A stretch of 64,000 nucleotides of DNA, taken from the NCBI GenBank assembly GCA_003666325.1, contig QPIL01000121.1:1-64000 (forward strand). Reading direction: 5' to 3'. The DNA comes from Methylococcales symbiont of Iophon sp. n. MRB-2018 (GTDB lineage Bacteria; Pseudomonadota; Gammaproteobacteria; Methylococcales; Methylomonadaceae). The notes beneath the pieces are model-generated. The model ran no database searches and was not told where the DNA came from. It was given only the letters and a program-made list of their open reading frames with translations. Numbering within the stretch: position 1 is the first letter of the stretch; every line of letters begins with the position of its first letter. Below, one piece after another: positions 54,638 through 64,000 of this stretch. The position numbers and the translations under genes were made by a program.

Positions 54638-55999
54638 ATGTTATCAATAATTCCTAAAAAATTATTCATTTTTTCCCTTTATCCTATTTTATTAATTGCC
54701 GCAGGATGTGCAGAAAAGCCCATTAAACATGTCTATATTAATGAAAATCCTGCTCCAATACAGCAAGTTTCAAATACTCCCGTTATAAACCCTGAGCCCT
54801 TAGCACAAGATACCAGTGTTGAAGAAATAAAACCAATAGACATTGTGCCCCACAAAACGGTTTGGGAGCGTTTATTTTCCTTATATGCTCTAGCTGATAT
54901 TGATAATGAACGAATAGATAAAGAAGTAAAAAGATTTCTTAAAAATCCTGAATATTTAACTAAAATCCAACACCGTGCAGAACCTTATCTGTATTTTATT
55001 CTTGACCAGATTGAGGCAAAACAAATTCCAGGGGAATTCGCTTTACTTCCCGTTATAGAAAGTGCATTTTTACCCAATGCCGTATCAAAAAGCAAAGCTT
55101 CAGGACTTTGGCAGTTTATGCCAGCTACAGGACGTTTTTTTGGTCTAAAACAAAACCAGTGGTATGACGGTCGCAATGATATATATGCTTCCACACAAGC
55201 TGCTACCACTTATCTACAACAATTAGGAAAACTATTTGATAATGACTGGATGCTGGCTTTAGCTTCCTATAATGCAGGGAAAGGAACCATAAAAAAAGCA
55301 CAAAAATTAAACAGCGAAAATAATTTAGCGACCGATTATTGGTCAATTTCGTTACCTACAGAAACTATGAATTATGTGCCACGGCTACTGGCTATTGCTA
55401 AAATATTTACCCATTCAGAAAAATATAATATTCCTTTATATCCCATAGCCAATAAACCTTATTTTGAAGTGGTTACTATCGACTCTCAAATTAATTTAAG
55501 TCTGGCAGCAAAAATGGCACAAACTCCCATTAATAGCTTTTTTATCTTAAACCCTGCCTTTAAACGATGGAGTACTGACCCAGATGGCCCTTACCATCTT
55601 CTCATTCATGCTGAAAAAGTCGATACCTTTAACAAACAGTTAATGGCTACTCAGATTAAAGATAGAATGCACTGGATACGTCACAAAATAAATGAAGGAG
55701 AGAATTTGGGTGTCATTGCAAAAAAATATAACACCACAGTTAATGCGCTAAAACAAAGTAATCATTTAGACAACGCCAATATTCGTGCTGGAAAATATTT
55801 ACTGATTCCTGACTCGTCTGCTCAGTTAGTTTCAGATACAAACACCATCCCGCAACAACTTTACATTGTAAAAAGTGGCGACACCTTCTGGGGTATAGCC
55901 CGTCAATTTGCAGTAAAAAGCAAAGATATTGCAAAATGGAACAACGTGCCCTTATCTAAAACCTTACAACCTGGGCAAAAACTGATCATAAAAGGGTAA
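54638..55999 (+). CDS. mltD: Membrane-bound lytic murein transglycosylase D
   Basis: The protein is a lipoprotein (lipobox IAAGC near 22-25) with an SLT domain at about 110-245 (catalytic Glu in LPVIESAFLPNAVSKSKA, then GLWQFMPATGR) and two LysM domains near 345-390 and 408-452 for peptidoglycan binding. It cleaves glycan strands to 1,6-anhydro products. Length (453) equals E. coli MltD. Its placement opposite the methyltransferase-rnhA pair is typical. Confidence 0.93.
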   Translation: MLSIIPKKLFIFSLYPILLIAAGCAEKPIKHVYINENPAPIQQVSNTPVINPEPLAQDTSVEEIKPIDIVPHKTVWERLFSLYALADIDNERIDKEVKRFLKNPEYLTKIQHRAEPYLYFILDQIEAKQIPGEFALLPVIESAFLPNAVSKSKASGLWQFMPATGRFFGLKQNQWYDGRNDIYASTQAATTYLQQLGKLFDNDWMLALASYNAGKGTIKKAQKLNSENNLATDYWSISLPTETMNYVPRLLAIAKIFTHSEKYNIPLYPIANKPYFEVVTIDSQINLSLAAKMAQTPINSFFILNPAFKRWSTDPDGPYHLLIHAEKVDTFNKQLMATQIKDRMHWIRHKINEGENLGVIAKKYNTTVNALKQSNHLDNANIRAGKYLLIPDSSAQLVSDTNTIPQQLYIVKSGDTFWGIARQFAVKSKDIAKWNNVPLSKTLQPGQKLIIKG

Positions 56000-56358
56000 C
56001 TTGACAACTAGCCACTCCCCTTAGAGTGATTCCTCGGTCAAGGCCGTTTGAATAGCAACAAGAGAATTAGTGCCTTTGCTTGCCATCGTTTGCAGCTAAC
56101 TTGATATGGCGAGACCTCAGCATAGCACAATAAACATGGGCATAAACCTCAGAACAAAAGCACCCTCGATACTTTTTGTCGCCCCATAAATGATATGATG
56201 AGCTCAACTGAAAATGTTTCTGCATCAAAAAAACTATAGAACCATGGTCATCGTGACTTACCCTATTCAATCAAAAGCACACAAAAAAAAGAAACTAACA
56301 CTTTTTCAGCTCCTTTTGTCCCCTAAATTAATAATTGAATAAACAGGATCAACTAGAA
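56000..56358. other. Gap between mltD and the desaturase gene
   Basis: It holds a solo family-A MITE end (GAGACCTCAGCATAG at 56111-56125) and otherwise nothing recognised. The minus-strand ORF at 56067-56270 overlaps it and is not supported. A promoter for the desaturase is expected here but was not clearly seen. Confidence 0.45.
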
Positions 56359-57456
56359 ATGCAAACTAAAACGGATGGTGATTTTCAACAAGAAAGTAGT
56401 ACGGATAAACCTTATTTGGCTGACTTTAAATCACTGACTGCTGAAATAAAACGTCGAGGACTCTATCAAAGAGATACTAAACGAGCCTATATTGAGCTCA
56501 TTGCTCATATTGTTATTTCTATTGTCGGCATCGCTCTATTTATTGTCTTTGACAACATCTTTAGCCGAATACTTTCTGCTTTAATTATGGCATCTGGTTT
56601 ATTAGGGATTGGCACACATACACATAACTCCTCACATAATGCCAGTTCTGAAAAAAACTCGATTGATGATTTTTTAACTTATCTTGGCTATTCGACCCTA
56701 TTAGGTTTCTCTGCTCTTTTTTGGAAATACAAACACTGCATTGTTCATCATAGCAATCCAAATATTCTGGGAATTGATGAAGATATCGACTTAATGCCCT
56801 TTTTTGCTATCACTGAAGATGATTTAAAAAAGGTAGGTAATTTAGGACATTTTTATCACAAGTTTATCCAGCCTGTTATTTTTCCTTTCATGATCAGTCT
56901 GACCGCTTTTAATATTCAACGCCAAGCATGGACCTTCTTGATTAAAGCCTTATTAGACAATAAAAAACGTAAAACCATACATTGGATTGATTTAGCTTAT
57001 AATCTGCTACACATATTAGCTTGGCTAATTATTCCTATGCTGTTTTTTCCCCCCATTGCGGTCATAGAATTTTATATATTAAGAAACGTACTGCTAGGCT
57101 ACGCCTTATTTTTTATGCTGGGTTCTTCACATTTACCAAGTGAAGCCGTTTGTAGCGTAGCAGATCAGCAACGTGCTGATTTCGCACTTAAGCAGACCGC
57201 TGCCACCATTAATATTAGAACCAACCGTTATGGTCGTTTTCTGATGTCGGGACTTGATTATCAAATAGAACATCATTTGTTTCGTGGAGTCAGCTATACC
57301 CGCCTACCAGAGCTTAACGAACTGGTAAAAGAATACTGTAGATATCAAAATTACCCACATAATACACTGGGTTTTTTTGAAGCTTCGTGGAAAACAATTA
57401 CGGTTTTTTACACACCAAAACCTGTACACACTGACCTGCAAAAGCTGATTAGCTAA
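56359..57456 (+). CDS. Membrane fatty-acid desaturase
   Basis: The 365-residue protein has four or so membrane spans and three His clusters: HTHNSSH, HCIVHHSN and the late QIEHHLF, which bind the di-iron centre of membrane desaturases and hydroxylases. The EHHLF-type third box and overall layout fit acyl-lipid or acyl-CoA desaturases. The ORF track starts at a TTG at 56335; an ATG at 56359 preceded by AGGATC is a better start. Substrate and double-bond position are unknown. A heptamer array begins directly after the stop codon. Confidence 0.85.
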   Translation: MQTKTDGDFQQESSTDKPYLADFKSLTAEIKRRGLYQRDTKRAYIELIAHIVISIVGIALFIVFDNIFSRILSALIMASGLLGIGTHTHNSSHNASSEKNSIDDFLTYLGYSTLLGFSALFWKYKHCIVHHSNPNILGIDEDIDLMPFFAITEDDLKKVGNLGHFYHKFIQPVIFPFMISLTAFNIQRQAWTFLIKALLDNKKRKTIHWIDLAYNLLHILAWLIIPMLFFPPIAVIEFYILRNVLLGYALFFMLGSSHLPSEAVCSVADQQRADFALKQTAATINIRTNRYGRFLMSGLDYQIEHHLFRGVSYTRLPELNELVKEYCRYQNYPHNTLGFFEASWKTITVFYTPKPVHTDLQKLIS

Positions 57457-57526
57457 GACTCAAGACTCAGGATTCAGGATTCAGGATTCAGGATTCAGGA
57501 TTCAGGATTCAGGATTCAGGATTCAG
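57457..57526. repeat. Heptanucleotide array, GACTCAA-GACTCAG-(GATTCAG)x8
   Basis: Ten 7-bp units begin at the desaturase stop codon. On the minus strand they read CTGAATC, CTGAGTC and TTGAGTC, so they are variants of the TTGAGTC array at 2486-2569. Orientation relative to the neighbouring composite repeat (57652-57847) is the same as at that locus. Confidence 0.95.
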
Positions 57527-57651
57527 AACTAAAGTAACTGGAACCTCTGTTACACGTCATTCCCGAAGTCTGTTATCGGAAATCTAGTTTTAAGTATCTG
57601 GATTCCTGCTTAAAACATGCAGAAATTACGGAGGGAGTGACGCGGATCTTA

Positions 57652-57847
57652 TACCCTATTCAACAAATAACTGTGAATGAAAGAGGTTTAGTTGCTCTGT
57701 GTTTAGGTTGGTTTTGTTAGTATGGTTTATCAGCAAAACGACCAATAAATAGCTGTTATTTTACCAAATACTGCTTGTTTTGTCTATGATTTTTGTTTAA
57801 TTTATTGTTACAAATCAGATGGTTGTTGTGTTTTTAAGGGTTGATTA
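57652..57847. repeat. Composite dispersed repeat, copy 2 (inverted)
   Basis: It starts TACCCTATTCAACAAATAAC and ends TTTTTAAGGGTTGATTAA. Its reverse complement matches 2249-2445 over its whole length. Between it and the heptamer array lies the conserved block GGATTCCTGCTTAAAACATG. The remaining part of the gap up to glmU (57848-58045) holds no gene. Confidence 0.8.
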
Positions 57848-58045
57848 AATAAAGTGTTCAGTATTAATCAGCTTGGGGCTTTAACGAAGGGAACATAGCA
57901 GGCTATGTGAGCTAAGTTGCAACGCCTAAGATGGATAAAAAGAGCCACAAGACGACATGGTTATTTATTGCCAGTTGCCTAACTGGCAGTAAGGAAATAG
58001 ATAGACTCACACGGACACGACTGTGCCAAGTATAGGCAATGGATG

Positions 58046-59410
58046 TTATTTCTTTTTAGGTCTTATCCAGCCAATGACAGACATTTGTTTAGACCTTGAC
58101 AAGCTTAATTTCTGCTCGGGTGCATCCTTGGTTATGGTTGAGCCTGCACCTATTGTTGCACCTTTTCCCACAGTGACAGGTGCAATTAACTGTGTATCAG
58201 AACCAATAAAAACATCATCTTCTATGACTGTTTTAAATTTATTCACACCATCATAATTACAGGTTATAGTCCCTGCCCCAATATTCACTTTACTACCTAT
58301 GCTTGCATCGCCAATATAACTTAGGTGATTAATTTTACTGCCTGTGTCAATTGTTGATTTCTTGATTTCCACAAAATTACCAATATGTACTTCACTAGCC
58401 AATTCTGCTTGCGGTCTTAATCTGGCAAAAGGCCCTATCCGGCAACCTGCACCAATTACAGCATCTTCAATAATACAATGCGCCAATATTTCTACATCAT
58501 CAGCAATCACTGCATTCTTCACTATACTATTAGCACCAATCTTGACATTGTTACCAATAGAATTACATCCCTCAAATAACACATTGATATCCACCTCAAC
58601 ATCTTGCCCTAGATGCTGAAAAGTGCCTCGCACATCAACTCTTGTTGGGTCGCGCAAGCTGACACCTTGTTCCATCATTTTCTCAGCTTGCTCTAATTGA
58701 TAGACTCTTTCTAAATATGCCAGTTGTTTTCGATCATTAACGCCTAATACTTCATCCTGACTTTGAGGCTGATTAGTTTTAACTTCAATTCCTTCATTAA
58801 CTGCCATTTCGATAATATCGGTTAAATAAAATTCATTTTGGGCATTACTGTTTTGCAAGCTGGACAACCAGTTTTTTAGCAAATAACCTGGTGTAGCAAT
58901 AATCCCTGTATTGCCTTCATCAATTAATTTTTCTGCAACACTGGCATCTTTTTCTTCAACAATTTTTTGTACCTCACCACCATCTGACCGAACTATTCGT
59001 CCATAGCCTGTTGGGTTATCAAGATTTACAGTTAATAAACCAATCGATTGACTGGATACATTTTTTAATAATTTATCAATAGAACTTTTCTTTAACAACG
59101 GTACGTCGCCATATAAAATCAAAACTTTATCGTCATCATCAATAAAATTTACTGCTTGTTGCACGGCATGTCCTGTGCCTAGTTGTTGCTTTTGTTCCAC
59201 CCAATTTGCATCCAACTGATTTAACGCTTGCTTGACCGACTCACCGCCATGTCCATAAATAATTACAATGTCATTATTGTCCAGTTGCCGACTGGTATCA
59301 TAAACATGTTGCAATAATGCACGCCCAGCAATTTTGTGTAAAACTTTGGGTTTTGACGAACGCATACGCATCCCTTGTCCAGCTGCTAAGATGATTGTTT
59401 TAATACTCAT
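58046..59410 (-). CDS. glmU: Bifunctional GlcNAc-1-P uridyltransferase / GlcN-1-P acetyltransferase
   Basis: GlmU makes UDP-GlcNAc, precursor of peptidoglycan and LPS. The N-terminal nucleotidyltransferase has LAAGQGMRMRSSKPKVLHK and the C-terminal half is a left-handed beta helix with hexapeptide repeats (IGNNVKIGANS, AGTITCNYDG). The 454-residue length is typical. It is often next to atp genes or glmS; here it stands alone, divergent from metG. Confidence 0.95.
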   Translation of the reverse strand: MSIKTIILAAGQGMRMRSSKPKVLHKIAGRALLQHVYDTSRQLDNNDIVIIYGHGGESVKQALNQLDANWVEQKQQLGTGHAVQQAVNFIDDDDKVLILYGDVPLLKKSSIDKLLKNVSSQSIGLLTVNLDNPTGYGRIVRSDGGEVQKIVEEKDASVAEKLIDEGNTGIIATPGYLLKNWLSSLQNSNAQNEFYLTDIIEMAVNEGIEVKTNQPQSQDEVLGVNDRKQLAYLERVYQLEQAEKMMEQGVSLRDPTRVDVRGTFQHLGQDVEVDINVLFEGCNSIGNNVKIGANSIVKNAVIADDVEILAHCIIEDAVIGAGCRIGPFARLRPQAELASEVHIGNFVEIKKSTIDTGSKINHLSYIGDASIGSKVNIGAGTITCNYDGVNKFKTVIEDDVFIGSDTQLIAPVTVGKGATIGAGSTITKDAPEQKLSLSRSKQMSVIGWIRPKKK

Positions 59411-59647
59411 TTTTTCAAACTATGCCTTTGGCTTTCCTGTAAAAATACATGCTAAGGAGGTGAAGGTTTAATAAATTACGGAAATTATTAGGCCCATTCT
59501 ATCGACTCTATTTCCTCCTAGCAATCAAATATATTCCTCACATCAATATAGGAATTAGCCCTGTTAGCACTAGATAAGACCATGAAAACGATAGAAATTT
59601 ATGCCATAATACATGGCTCGTCTTTGTTGTACTAACCATTACATTCC

Positions 59648-61666
59648 ATGTCGATAAGAAAAATTCTTGTTACCAGTGCCTTACCCTATGCTAATGGACC
59701 CATTCATTTAGGACATTTAGTTGAGTATATTCAAACAGATATATGGGTGCGCTTTCAAAAACAACGGGGAAATAACTGTATATACGTTTGTGCGGATGAT
59801 ACTCACGGCACCCCCATTATGCTTCGTGCTGATGACGAAGGCATTAGCCCTGATCAGTTGATTGCCCAAATAGAACAAGAACATCGCGCTGATTTTAATG
59901 ATTTTGATGTATTATTCGATAATTATCACAGCACTCATTCCGAAGAAAACAAAGGCTTATCCGAATTAATATACACGCGCCTACGCGATGCAGGTCATAT
60001 TAGCAAACGCACCATTACCCAGTCCTTTGATCCAGTAAAAAACATGTTTTTACCTGATCGTTTTATCAAAGGCGACTGTCCAAAATGTGCTGCCAAAGAC
60101 CAATACGGCGATAATTGTGAAGCCTGTGGTGCTACCTATTCCCCGACTGATCTAAAAAATGCAGTCTCAGTCGTGTCTGGTGAAAAACCTATAGAAAAAG
60201 ACTCTGAGCATTACTTTTTTAACCTGGCTGATTTTACTGACATGCTGAAAGACTGGACAACAGCAGAAGGCCATCTACAGCCTGAAGTCAAAAACAAAAT
60301 GGCAGAATGGTTAGAAAATGGCTTGCAACAATGGGACATTTCCCGTGATGCACCCTATTTTGGCTTTGAAATTCCCGATGCACCAGGCAAATATTTTTAT
60401 GTTTGGATGGATGCCCCTGTGGGTTATATGGCCAGCTTTAAAAACTTCTGCAAAAAACAAAACCTCGATTTTGATGCGTTTTGGGGGAAAGACAGCGATG
60501 TCGAACTTTACCATTTTATAGGTAAAGATATTATCTACTTTCACGCCTTATTCTGGCCTGCCATGTTAAGTGGTGCGGGCTTTAGGACACCTAGCGCAGT
60601 ATTTGCTCATGGTTTTTTAACCGTCAATGGTGAAAAGATGTCTAAATCGCGTGGCACATTTATCAAAGCACGTACTTATTTAGAACATCTAAACCCTGAG
60701 TATTTACGCTATTATTTTGCCGCAAAATTAACCAATAGCATTGATGATTTAGACTTGAATTTTGATGATTTCAGCCAACGGGTTAATTCTGACCTAGTCG
60801 GAAAAGTCGTTAATATTGCCAGTCGTTGCAGTGGTTTTATTAAAAAACGCTTTGATGGAAAATTATCAGCAAGCTGTGCCGAACCCGACTTATTTCAACG
60901 ATTTATTGATGCCAACGAACCCATAGCGGAACTCTATGAAAATCGTGAATTTGGCAAAGCCATGCGGGAAATTATGGCATTAGCCGATAAAGCCAATCAA
61001 TATATTGAAAATAAAAAGCCCTGGCTTGTCGCCAAAGAAGAAGGCAAAGATGCTGAACTGCATGCCATTTGTTCGATGGGCATTAATTGTTTCCGTCTAT
61101 TAGTTGCCTATTTAAAACCTGTTATTCCTGTTCTGGCTAAAAATACAGAAAGCTTTTTAAATATTGAGCCTCAGGTATGGCCAGCAGATGCCCAGCCTTT
61201 ATTAGATCATGCTATTAACCCATTCAAACCATTAATGACTAGGGTTGAAGCTGACAAAATTGATGCCATAGTTGAAGCATCCAAAGATAATCTGCAAAAA
61301 ACCAAAGCACCCAAAGCCAAGCAATTCGATCCTATTGCTGACACCATTGAGTTTGATGACTTTGCCAAGATTGATTTGCGTATCGCCAAAATTATCAAAG
61401 CAGAACAAATAGAAGGTGCTGAAAAATTACTGCAATTAACGCTGGATATTGGTGATGAAACACGCAATATCCTAGCTGGAATCAAGTCTGCTTACGCAGC
61501 CGAAGAGTTAAAGGGAAAATTAACCGTAGTAGTCGCTAATTTAAAACCCCGAAAAATGCGTTTTGGTTTATCCGAAGGCATGGTTTTAGCAGCGGGCCCA
61601 GGCGGTAAAGATTTATGGATACTATCCCCAGACCAAGGCGCACAAGCTGGAATGCGTGTTAAATAA
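59648..61666 (+). CDS. metG: Methionyl-tRNA synthetase
   Basis: MetG charges tRNA-Met. The HIGH-like motif [14 protein letters not shown] is at 14-27, the zinc knuckle [18 protein letters not shown] is near 146, the KMSKS loop is [11 protein letters not shown] near 335, and a C-terminal tRNA-binding OB domain covers about 570-672. Full-length dimeric form (672 residues). The Hcp-like gene begins 14 bp after its stop. Confidence 0.96.
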   Translation: MSIRKILVTSALPYANGPIHLGHLVEYIQTDIWVRFQKQRGNNCIYVCADDTHGTPIMLRADDEGISPDQLIAQIEQEHRADFNDFDVLFDNYHSTHSEENKGLSELIYTRLRDAGHISKRTITQSFDPVKNMFLPDRFIKGDCPKCAAKDQYGDNCEACGATYSPTDLKNAVSVVSGEKPIEKDSEHYFFNLADFTDMLKDWTTAEGHLQPEVKNKMAEWLENGLQQWDISRDAPYFGFEIPDAPGKYFYVWMDAPVGYMASFKNFCKKQNLDFDAFWGKDSDVELYHFIGKDIIYFHALFWPAMLSGAGFRTPSAVFAHGFLTVNGEKMSKSRGTFIKARTYLEHLNPEYLRYYFAAKLTNSIDDLDLNFDDFSQRVNSDLVGKVVNIASRCSGFIKKRFDGKLSASCAEPDLFQRFIDANEPIAELYENREFGKAMREIMALADKANQYIENKKPWLVAKEEGKDAELHAICSMGINCFRLLVAYLKPVIPVLAKNTESFLNIEPQVWPADAQPLLDHAINPFKPLMTRVEADKIDAIVEASKDNLQKTKAPKAKQFDPIADTIEFDDFAKIDLRIAKIIKAEQIEGAEKLLQLTLDIGDETRNILAGIKSAYAAEELKGKLTVVVANLKPRKMRFGLSEGMVLAAGPGGKDLWILSPDQGAQAGMRVK

Positions 61667-61680
61667 TTTAAAGGCGAAAA

Positions 61681-63354
61681 ATGTTTTGTTATCACTGTCA
61701 AGAGGCTAAAAAAAACATTGTTTGTGATGTTACTGGCATCTGTGGCAAAAAAGAAGATGTCTCCTGCTTACAAGACTTATTAATGTATAGCATTAAAGGA
61801 CTGGCTTTTTATGCCCACAAGTCATTAGAATTCGACATTACTAAAACTAAAACAGATCAATTTATTGCCAAAGCTTTATTTTCAATGGTCACTAATGTCA
61901 ATTTTGATGAGGCAGACTTTGTGGCATTAATCGCTGAGGCAAATCAACGTAGAAACTCCCTACGCACACTTTTTTTGGCTGCTTATTTAGAAAAATATAA
62001 ACTCGCTTTTTCTGCAAGCATTCCCAAAGAGGCGCAATGGCAGTTTGACACTATCGACCAAGAAGCCTTTGTTGAAAAAGGGGCTGCTGTCGTTATTAAC
62101 AAAGACACTATTGACGATGAAGATTTACATGGTATACAGGAATGTCTGCTATACGCCACAAAAGGCTTGGCGTCACTAGCCGTCCATGCCCGTGAGCTTA
62201 ATGCAGAAAATCAAAATCTCTATCATTTTATTTATGAGGCTTTAAACTTTACCCTGCAAACTGGCAATAGTGTTGGCTCTGCATTAGCTATGAACATTAA
62301 ATGTGGGGAAATGGGCATTGCTGCCATGCTCATGCTGGATAAAGCCAACACCGCTCATTTTGGTCATCAACAACCGACGACTGTGCATAAAGATGTCTGG
62401 GACAAACCAGGCATTCTTGTTACCGGTCATGACATGCAAGATATTAAAGAGTTACTGCAACAAACAGCAGGAACTGGTATTGATATATACACACATGGAG
62501 AAGCCATTACTGCTCACGCTTATCCTGCCTTTAGAAAATTCTTTAATCTCGCTGGTAATTATGGCAATGCCTGGCAGGATCAACGCATCCAATTCAGTAA
62601 ATTCAAAGGCCCTATTCTAGTCAGCACCAATAGTATCCAACAACAAAAAAAGGATTATAAAGATAAAATATATACCACCGGCATGGTTGGCTGGCCAGGA
62701 GTACAACATATTGCAGATAGAAAGCCAGGACAAAGTAAAGACTTCAGTCAGCTTATAGAACAAGCCAAAACATCTGAAGCACCTACCTTATTGGTAGCAG
62801 GAAAAGTCAGTGTTGGCTATGCACATCATGCCTTAGCTGAATTACTGCCAGCCATTACCAAAGCCATTAATAACGGAGATATAAAGCATATTATTGTTTT
62901 GGCAGGATGTGATGGGCGTCACAAAGAACGTCGTTATTACACCCAGCTTGCCGAAGCCTTACCCAAAAAGACCCTTGTTTTAACAGCAGGTGACAACAAA
63001 TACCGTTTTCATGATCAGGACTTTGGTTTTATCAATGCTATTCCCCGTTTACTGGATGCAGGACAAAGCAATGACTTTATCTCTATTATTCTATTTTTAC
63101 AGTCCCTGCAAAAATCATTAAACTTACTGCATTTTAATGAACTACCCGTCTCCTATAACATTGCCTGGTATGAACAAAAGTCTCTCATCATTGTCTTGGG
63201 CTTGTTGTCAATGAACGTTAAAAACTTGCGACTTGGTCCAACTTTACCCCCATTTTTCAATGCAAATATACTCACATTATTAGCTGAAAGATTTTCCTTA
63301 AAAGGCATAGATACTGTAGAAAATGATATTGTTGCAATGATGGACGGCTTGTAA
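61681..63354 (+). CDS. Hybrid-cluster-protein-like (Hcp) protein lacking three cluster cysteines
   Basis: The 557-residue protein follows Hcp over its whole length. The N-terminal motif C3-x2-C6-x8-C15-x5-C21 for a [4Fe-4S] cluster is intact. Of the hybrid-cluster ligands known from Desulfovibrio vulgaris, His (H250), two Glu (E274, E498) and the persulfide Cys (C410, in AGCDGR) remain. Three are changed: S318 (STNSI for TTNC), D438 (TAGDNKYR for TAGCAKYR) and S463 (AGQSND for GQCND). The positions align with constant offsets, so the loss is real. Hydroxylamine or NO reduction by a normal hybrid cluster is unlikely. The RnfB-like gene follows 13 bp later. I leave out the symbol hcp for this reason. 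Confidence 0.85.
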   Translation: MFCYHCQEAKKNIVCDVTGICGKKEDVSCLQDLLMYSIKGLAFYAHKSLEFDITKTKTDQFIAKALFSMVTNVNFDEADFVALIAEANQRRNSLRTLFLAAYLEKYKLAFSASIPKEAQWQFDTIDQEAFVEKGAAVVINKDTIDDEDLHGIQECLLYATKGLASLAVHARELNAENQNLYHFIYEALNFTLQTGNSVGSALAMNIKCGEMGIAAMLMLDKANTAHFGHQQPTTVHKDVWDKPGILVTGHDMQDIKELLQQTAGTGIDIYTHGEAITAHAYPAFRKFFNLAGNYGNAWQDQRIQFSKFKGPILVSTNSIQQQKKDYKDKIYTTGMVGWPGVQHIADRKPGQSKDFSQLIEQAKTSEAPTLLVAGKVSVGYAHHALAELLPAITKAINNGDIKHIIVLAGCDGRHKERRYYTQLAEALPKKTLVLTAGDNKYRFHDQDFGFINAIPRLLDAGQSNDFISIILFLQSLQKSLNLLHFNELPVSYNIAWYEQKSLIIVLGLLSMNVKNLRLGPTLPPFFNANILTLLAERFSLKGIDTVENDIVAMMDGL

Positions 63355-63367
63355 GCACGCTTTATCA

Positions 63368-63937
63368 ATGAACAGCGTGAGCGTCGAGCAAATAGAAGCC
63401 TTATTACCTCAGACACAATGCCAAAAATGTGGCTACCAAGGCTGTAAGCCTTATGCTCAAGCGATTAGCCAACAACAAGCCAATATCAACCAATGTCCTC
63501 CTGGAGGACAGCAAGGTATCCTTAATCTAGGCAAATTATTAGCTGTGGCTGCAACCCCGCTTAATACACAATTTGGCATAGAAAAACCTCGACAAGTTGC
63601 CGTTATCATTGAACAAGACTGTATTGGCTGTACTAAATGCCTTCCACCCTGTCCTGTGGATGCCATCATCGGTGCCTCCAAACAAATGCATACGGTGATC
63701 ACTTCTGCCTGTACTGGTTGCGAACTTTGTGTCTCACCTTGCCCTGTTGATTGCATTGTCATGCAAACTATCGAAAACAATGACAAACTGGCTGAATGGA
63801 ATAAAGAAAAAGCGGATTTGGCAAAAAATAGCTATGCTAAAAAAACAATTAGAATAGAACGATTAAAGACCGAGAAAATGCAGCGTATTAAAAAACAAAA
63901 ACTGGCATTGAAAAAAATAAAATCAGACAATCAATAG
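63368..63937 (+). CDS. RnfB-like ferredoxin without membrane anchor
   Basis: The 189-residue protein has the RnfB Fe-S domain ([17 protein letters not shown]...NQCPPGG) and two ferredoxin-type [4Fe-4S] motifs ([16 protein letters not shown] and [16 protein letters not shown]). The hydrophobic N-terminal helix of normal RnfB is missing; the protein begins [15 protein letters not shown]. The C-terminus is a Lys-rich helical tail of about 55 residues. No rnfA, C, D, G or E is in the window. It probably passes electrons in the cytoplasm, perhaps to the Hcp-like protein encoded 13 bp upstream. It could also belong to a distant Rnf operon. Confidence 0.85.
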   Translation: MNSVSVEQIEALLPQTQCQKCGYQGCKPYAQAISQQQANINQCPPGGQQGILNLGKLLAVAATPLNTQFGIEKPRQVAVIIEQDCIGCTKCLPPCPVDAIIGASKQMHTVITSACTGCELCVSPCPVDCIVMQTIENNDKLAEWNKEKADLAKNSYAKKTIRIERLKTEKMQRIKKQKLALKKIKSDNQ

Positions 63938-63983
63938 ATTTTTAGGTCTATGAATTGCTTTTACCTTCCGCTCCAAAGCAATC

Positions 63984-64000
63984 AGTTTATGCTGAGGTCT
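63984..64000. repeat. Family-A MITE end at the window edge
   Basis: AGTTTATGCTGAGGTCT matches the right terminal repeat of the family-A elements and is cut by the end of the window. The preceding bases do not match the internal element sequence, so it may be a partial copy. Confidence 0.4.

Noticed and set aside
56067-56270. 67-codon minus-strand ORF before the desaturase
   Set aside because: It runs through a MITE end and shows no recognised motif or start signal.

Overview
The window looks like the chromosome of an AT-rich gammaproteobacterial methanotroph or methylotroph (order Methylococcales by inference). Two things point there. First, it carries tetrahydromethanopterin (H4MPT) C1 genes: fae, mch, the orf5/orf7/orf17 H4MPT-biosynthesis set, and two methylene-H4MPT dehydrogenase paralogs. 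Second, it has the gammaproteobacterial order trpF-trpB-trpA-accD-folC-dedD-cvpA-purF-metZ, and mltD next to a methyltransferase and rnhA. No rRNA, tRNA or CRISPR array was seen.

Layout. 1-280 is the 5' end of an IS30-type transposase. 354-2181 is a YadGH-like ABC exporter. 2.8-6.97 kb holds ppx, an unknown membrane-anchored protein, rimI and a family-4 uracil-DNA glycosylase. 7.0-8.8 kb is leuA with a previously unlisted leucine-rich leader peptide and its promoter. 8.8-10.1 kb is a gene-poor gap with repeats, a transposase relic and two terminators. 10.1-14.8 kb is the H4MPT operon orf17-mch-orf5-orf7-fae on the minus strand. 14.9-20.3 kb has a TonB-dependent receptor divergent from a MoxY/MoxX-like two-component system and a DoxX/HvfX-like membrane protein. 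20.3-22.9 kb is an accessory island: a frameshifted cassette-like ORF, a BrnT/BrnA toxin-antitoxin pair between REP-like repeats, tiny membrane proteins, and a REP cluster with a transposase remnant. 23-26 kb has cbtA and three lipoproteins. 26.2-31.7 kb has recN, nadK, a GFA-family protein and an acyltransferase-hydrolase fusion. 32-39.3 kb has rne, rluC, an SppA-type protease and a PhoPQ-like system with a PepSY protein. 39.3-41 kb is a mer locus lacking merA. 41.2-44.2 kb has an NAD-type isocitrate dehydrogenase divergent from the two mtd genes. 44.5-53.2 kb is the metZ-to-trpF block. 53.4-57.5 kb has rnhA, a methyltransferase, mltD and a desaturase. 58-64 kb has glmU, metG, an Hcp-like protein and a soluble RnfB-like ferredoxin.

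Functionally, Fae, the Mtd enzymes and Mch form a consecutive formaldehyde-to-formate-level oxidation route on H4MPT. The isocitrate dehydrogenase, leuA, trp, purF, metZ and accD genes are housekeeping. The intergenic regions are unusually rich in small non-coding elements. One family (family A) has GAGACCTCAGCATAAC ends and 5-bp target duplications. A second (family B) has TACC...GGTA ends and TTA duplications. A composite repeat is linked to heptanucleotide arrays, and there are REP-like elements. One family-B copy sits inside a family-A copy, and another uses the metZ stop codon as its target site.

The most unusual protein is the Hcp-like one: it keeps the N-terminal cluster cysteines but has lost three of the four hybrid-cluster cysteines.
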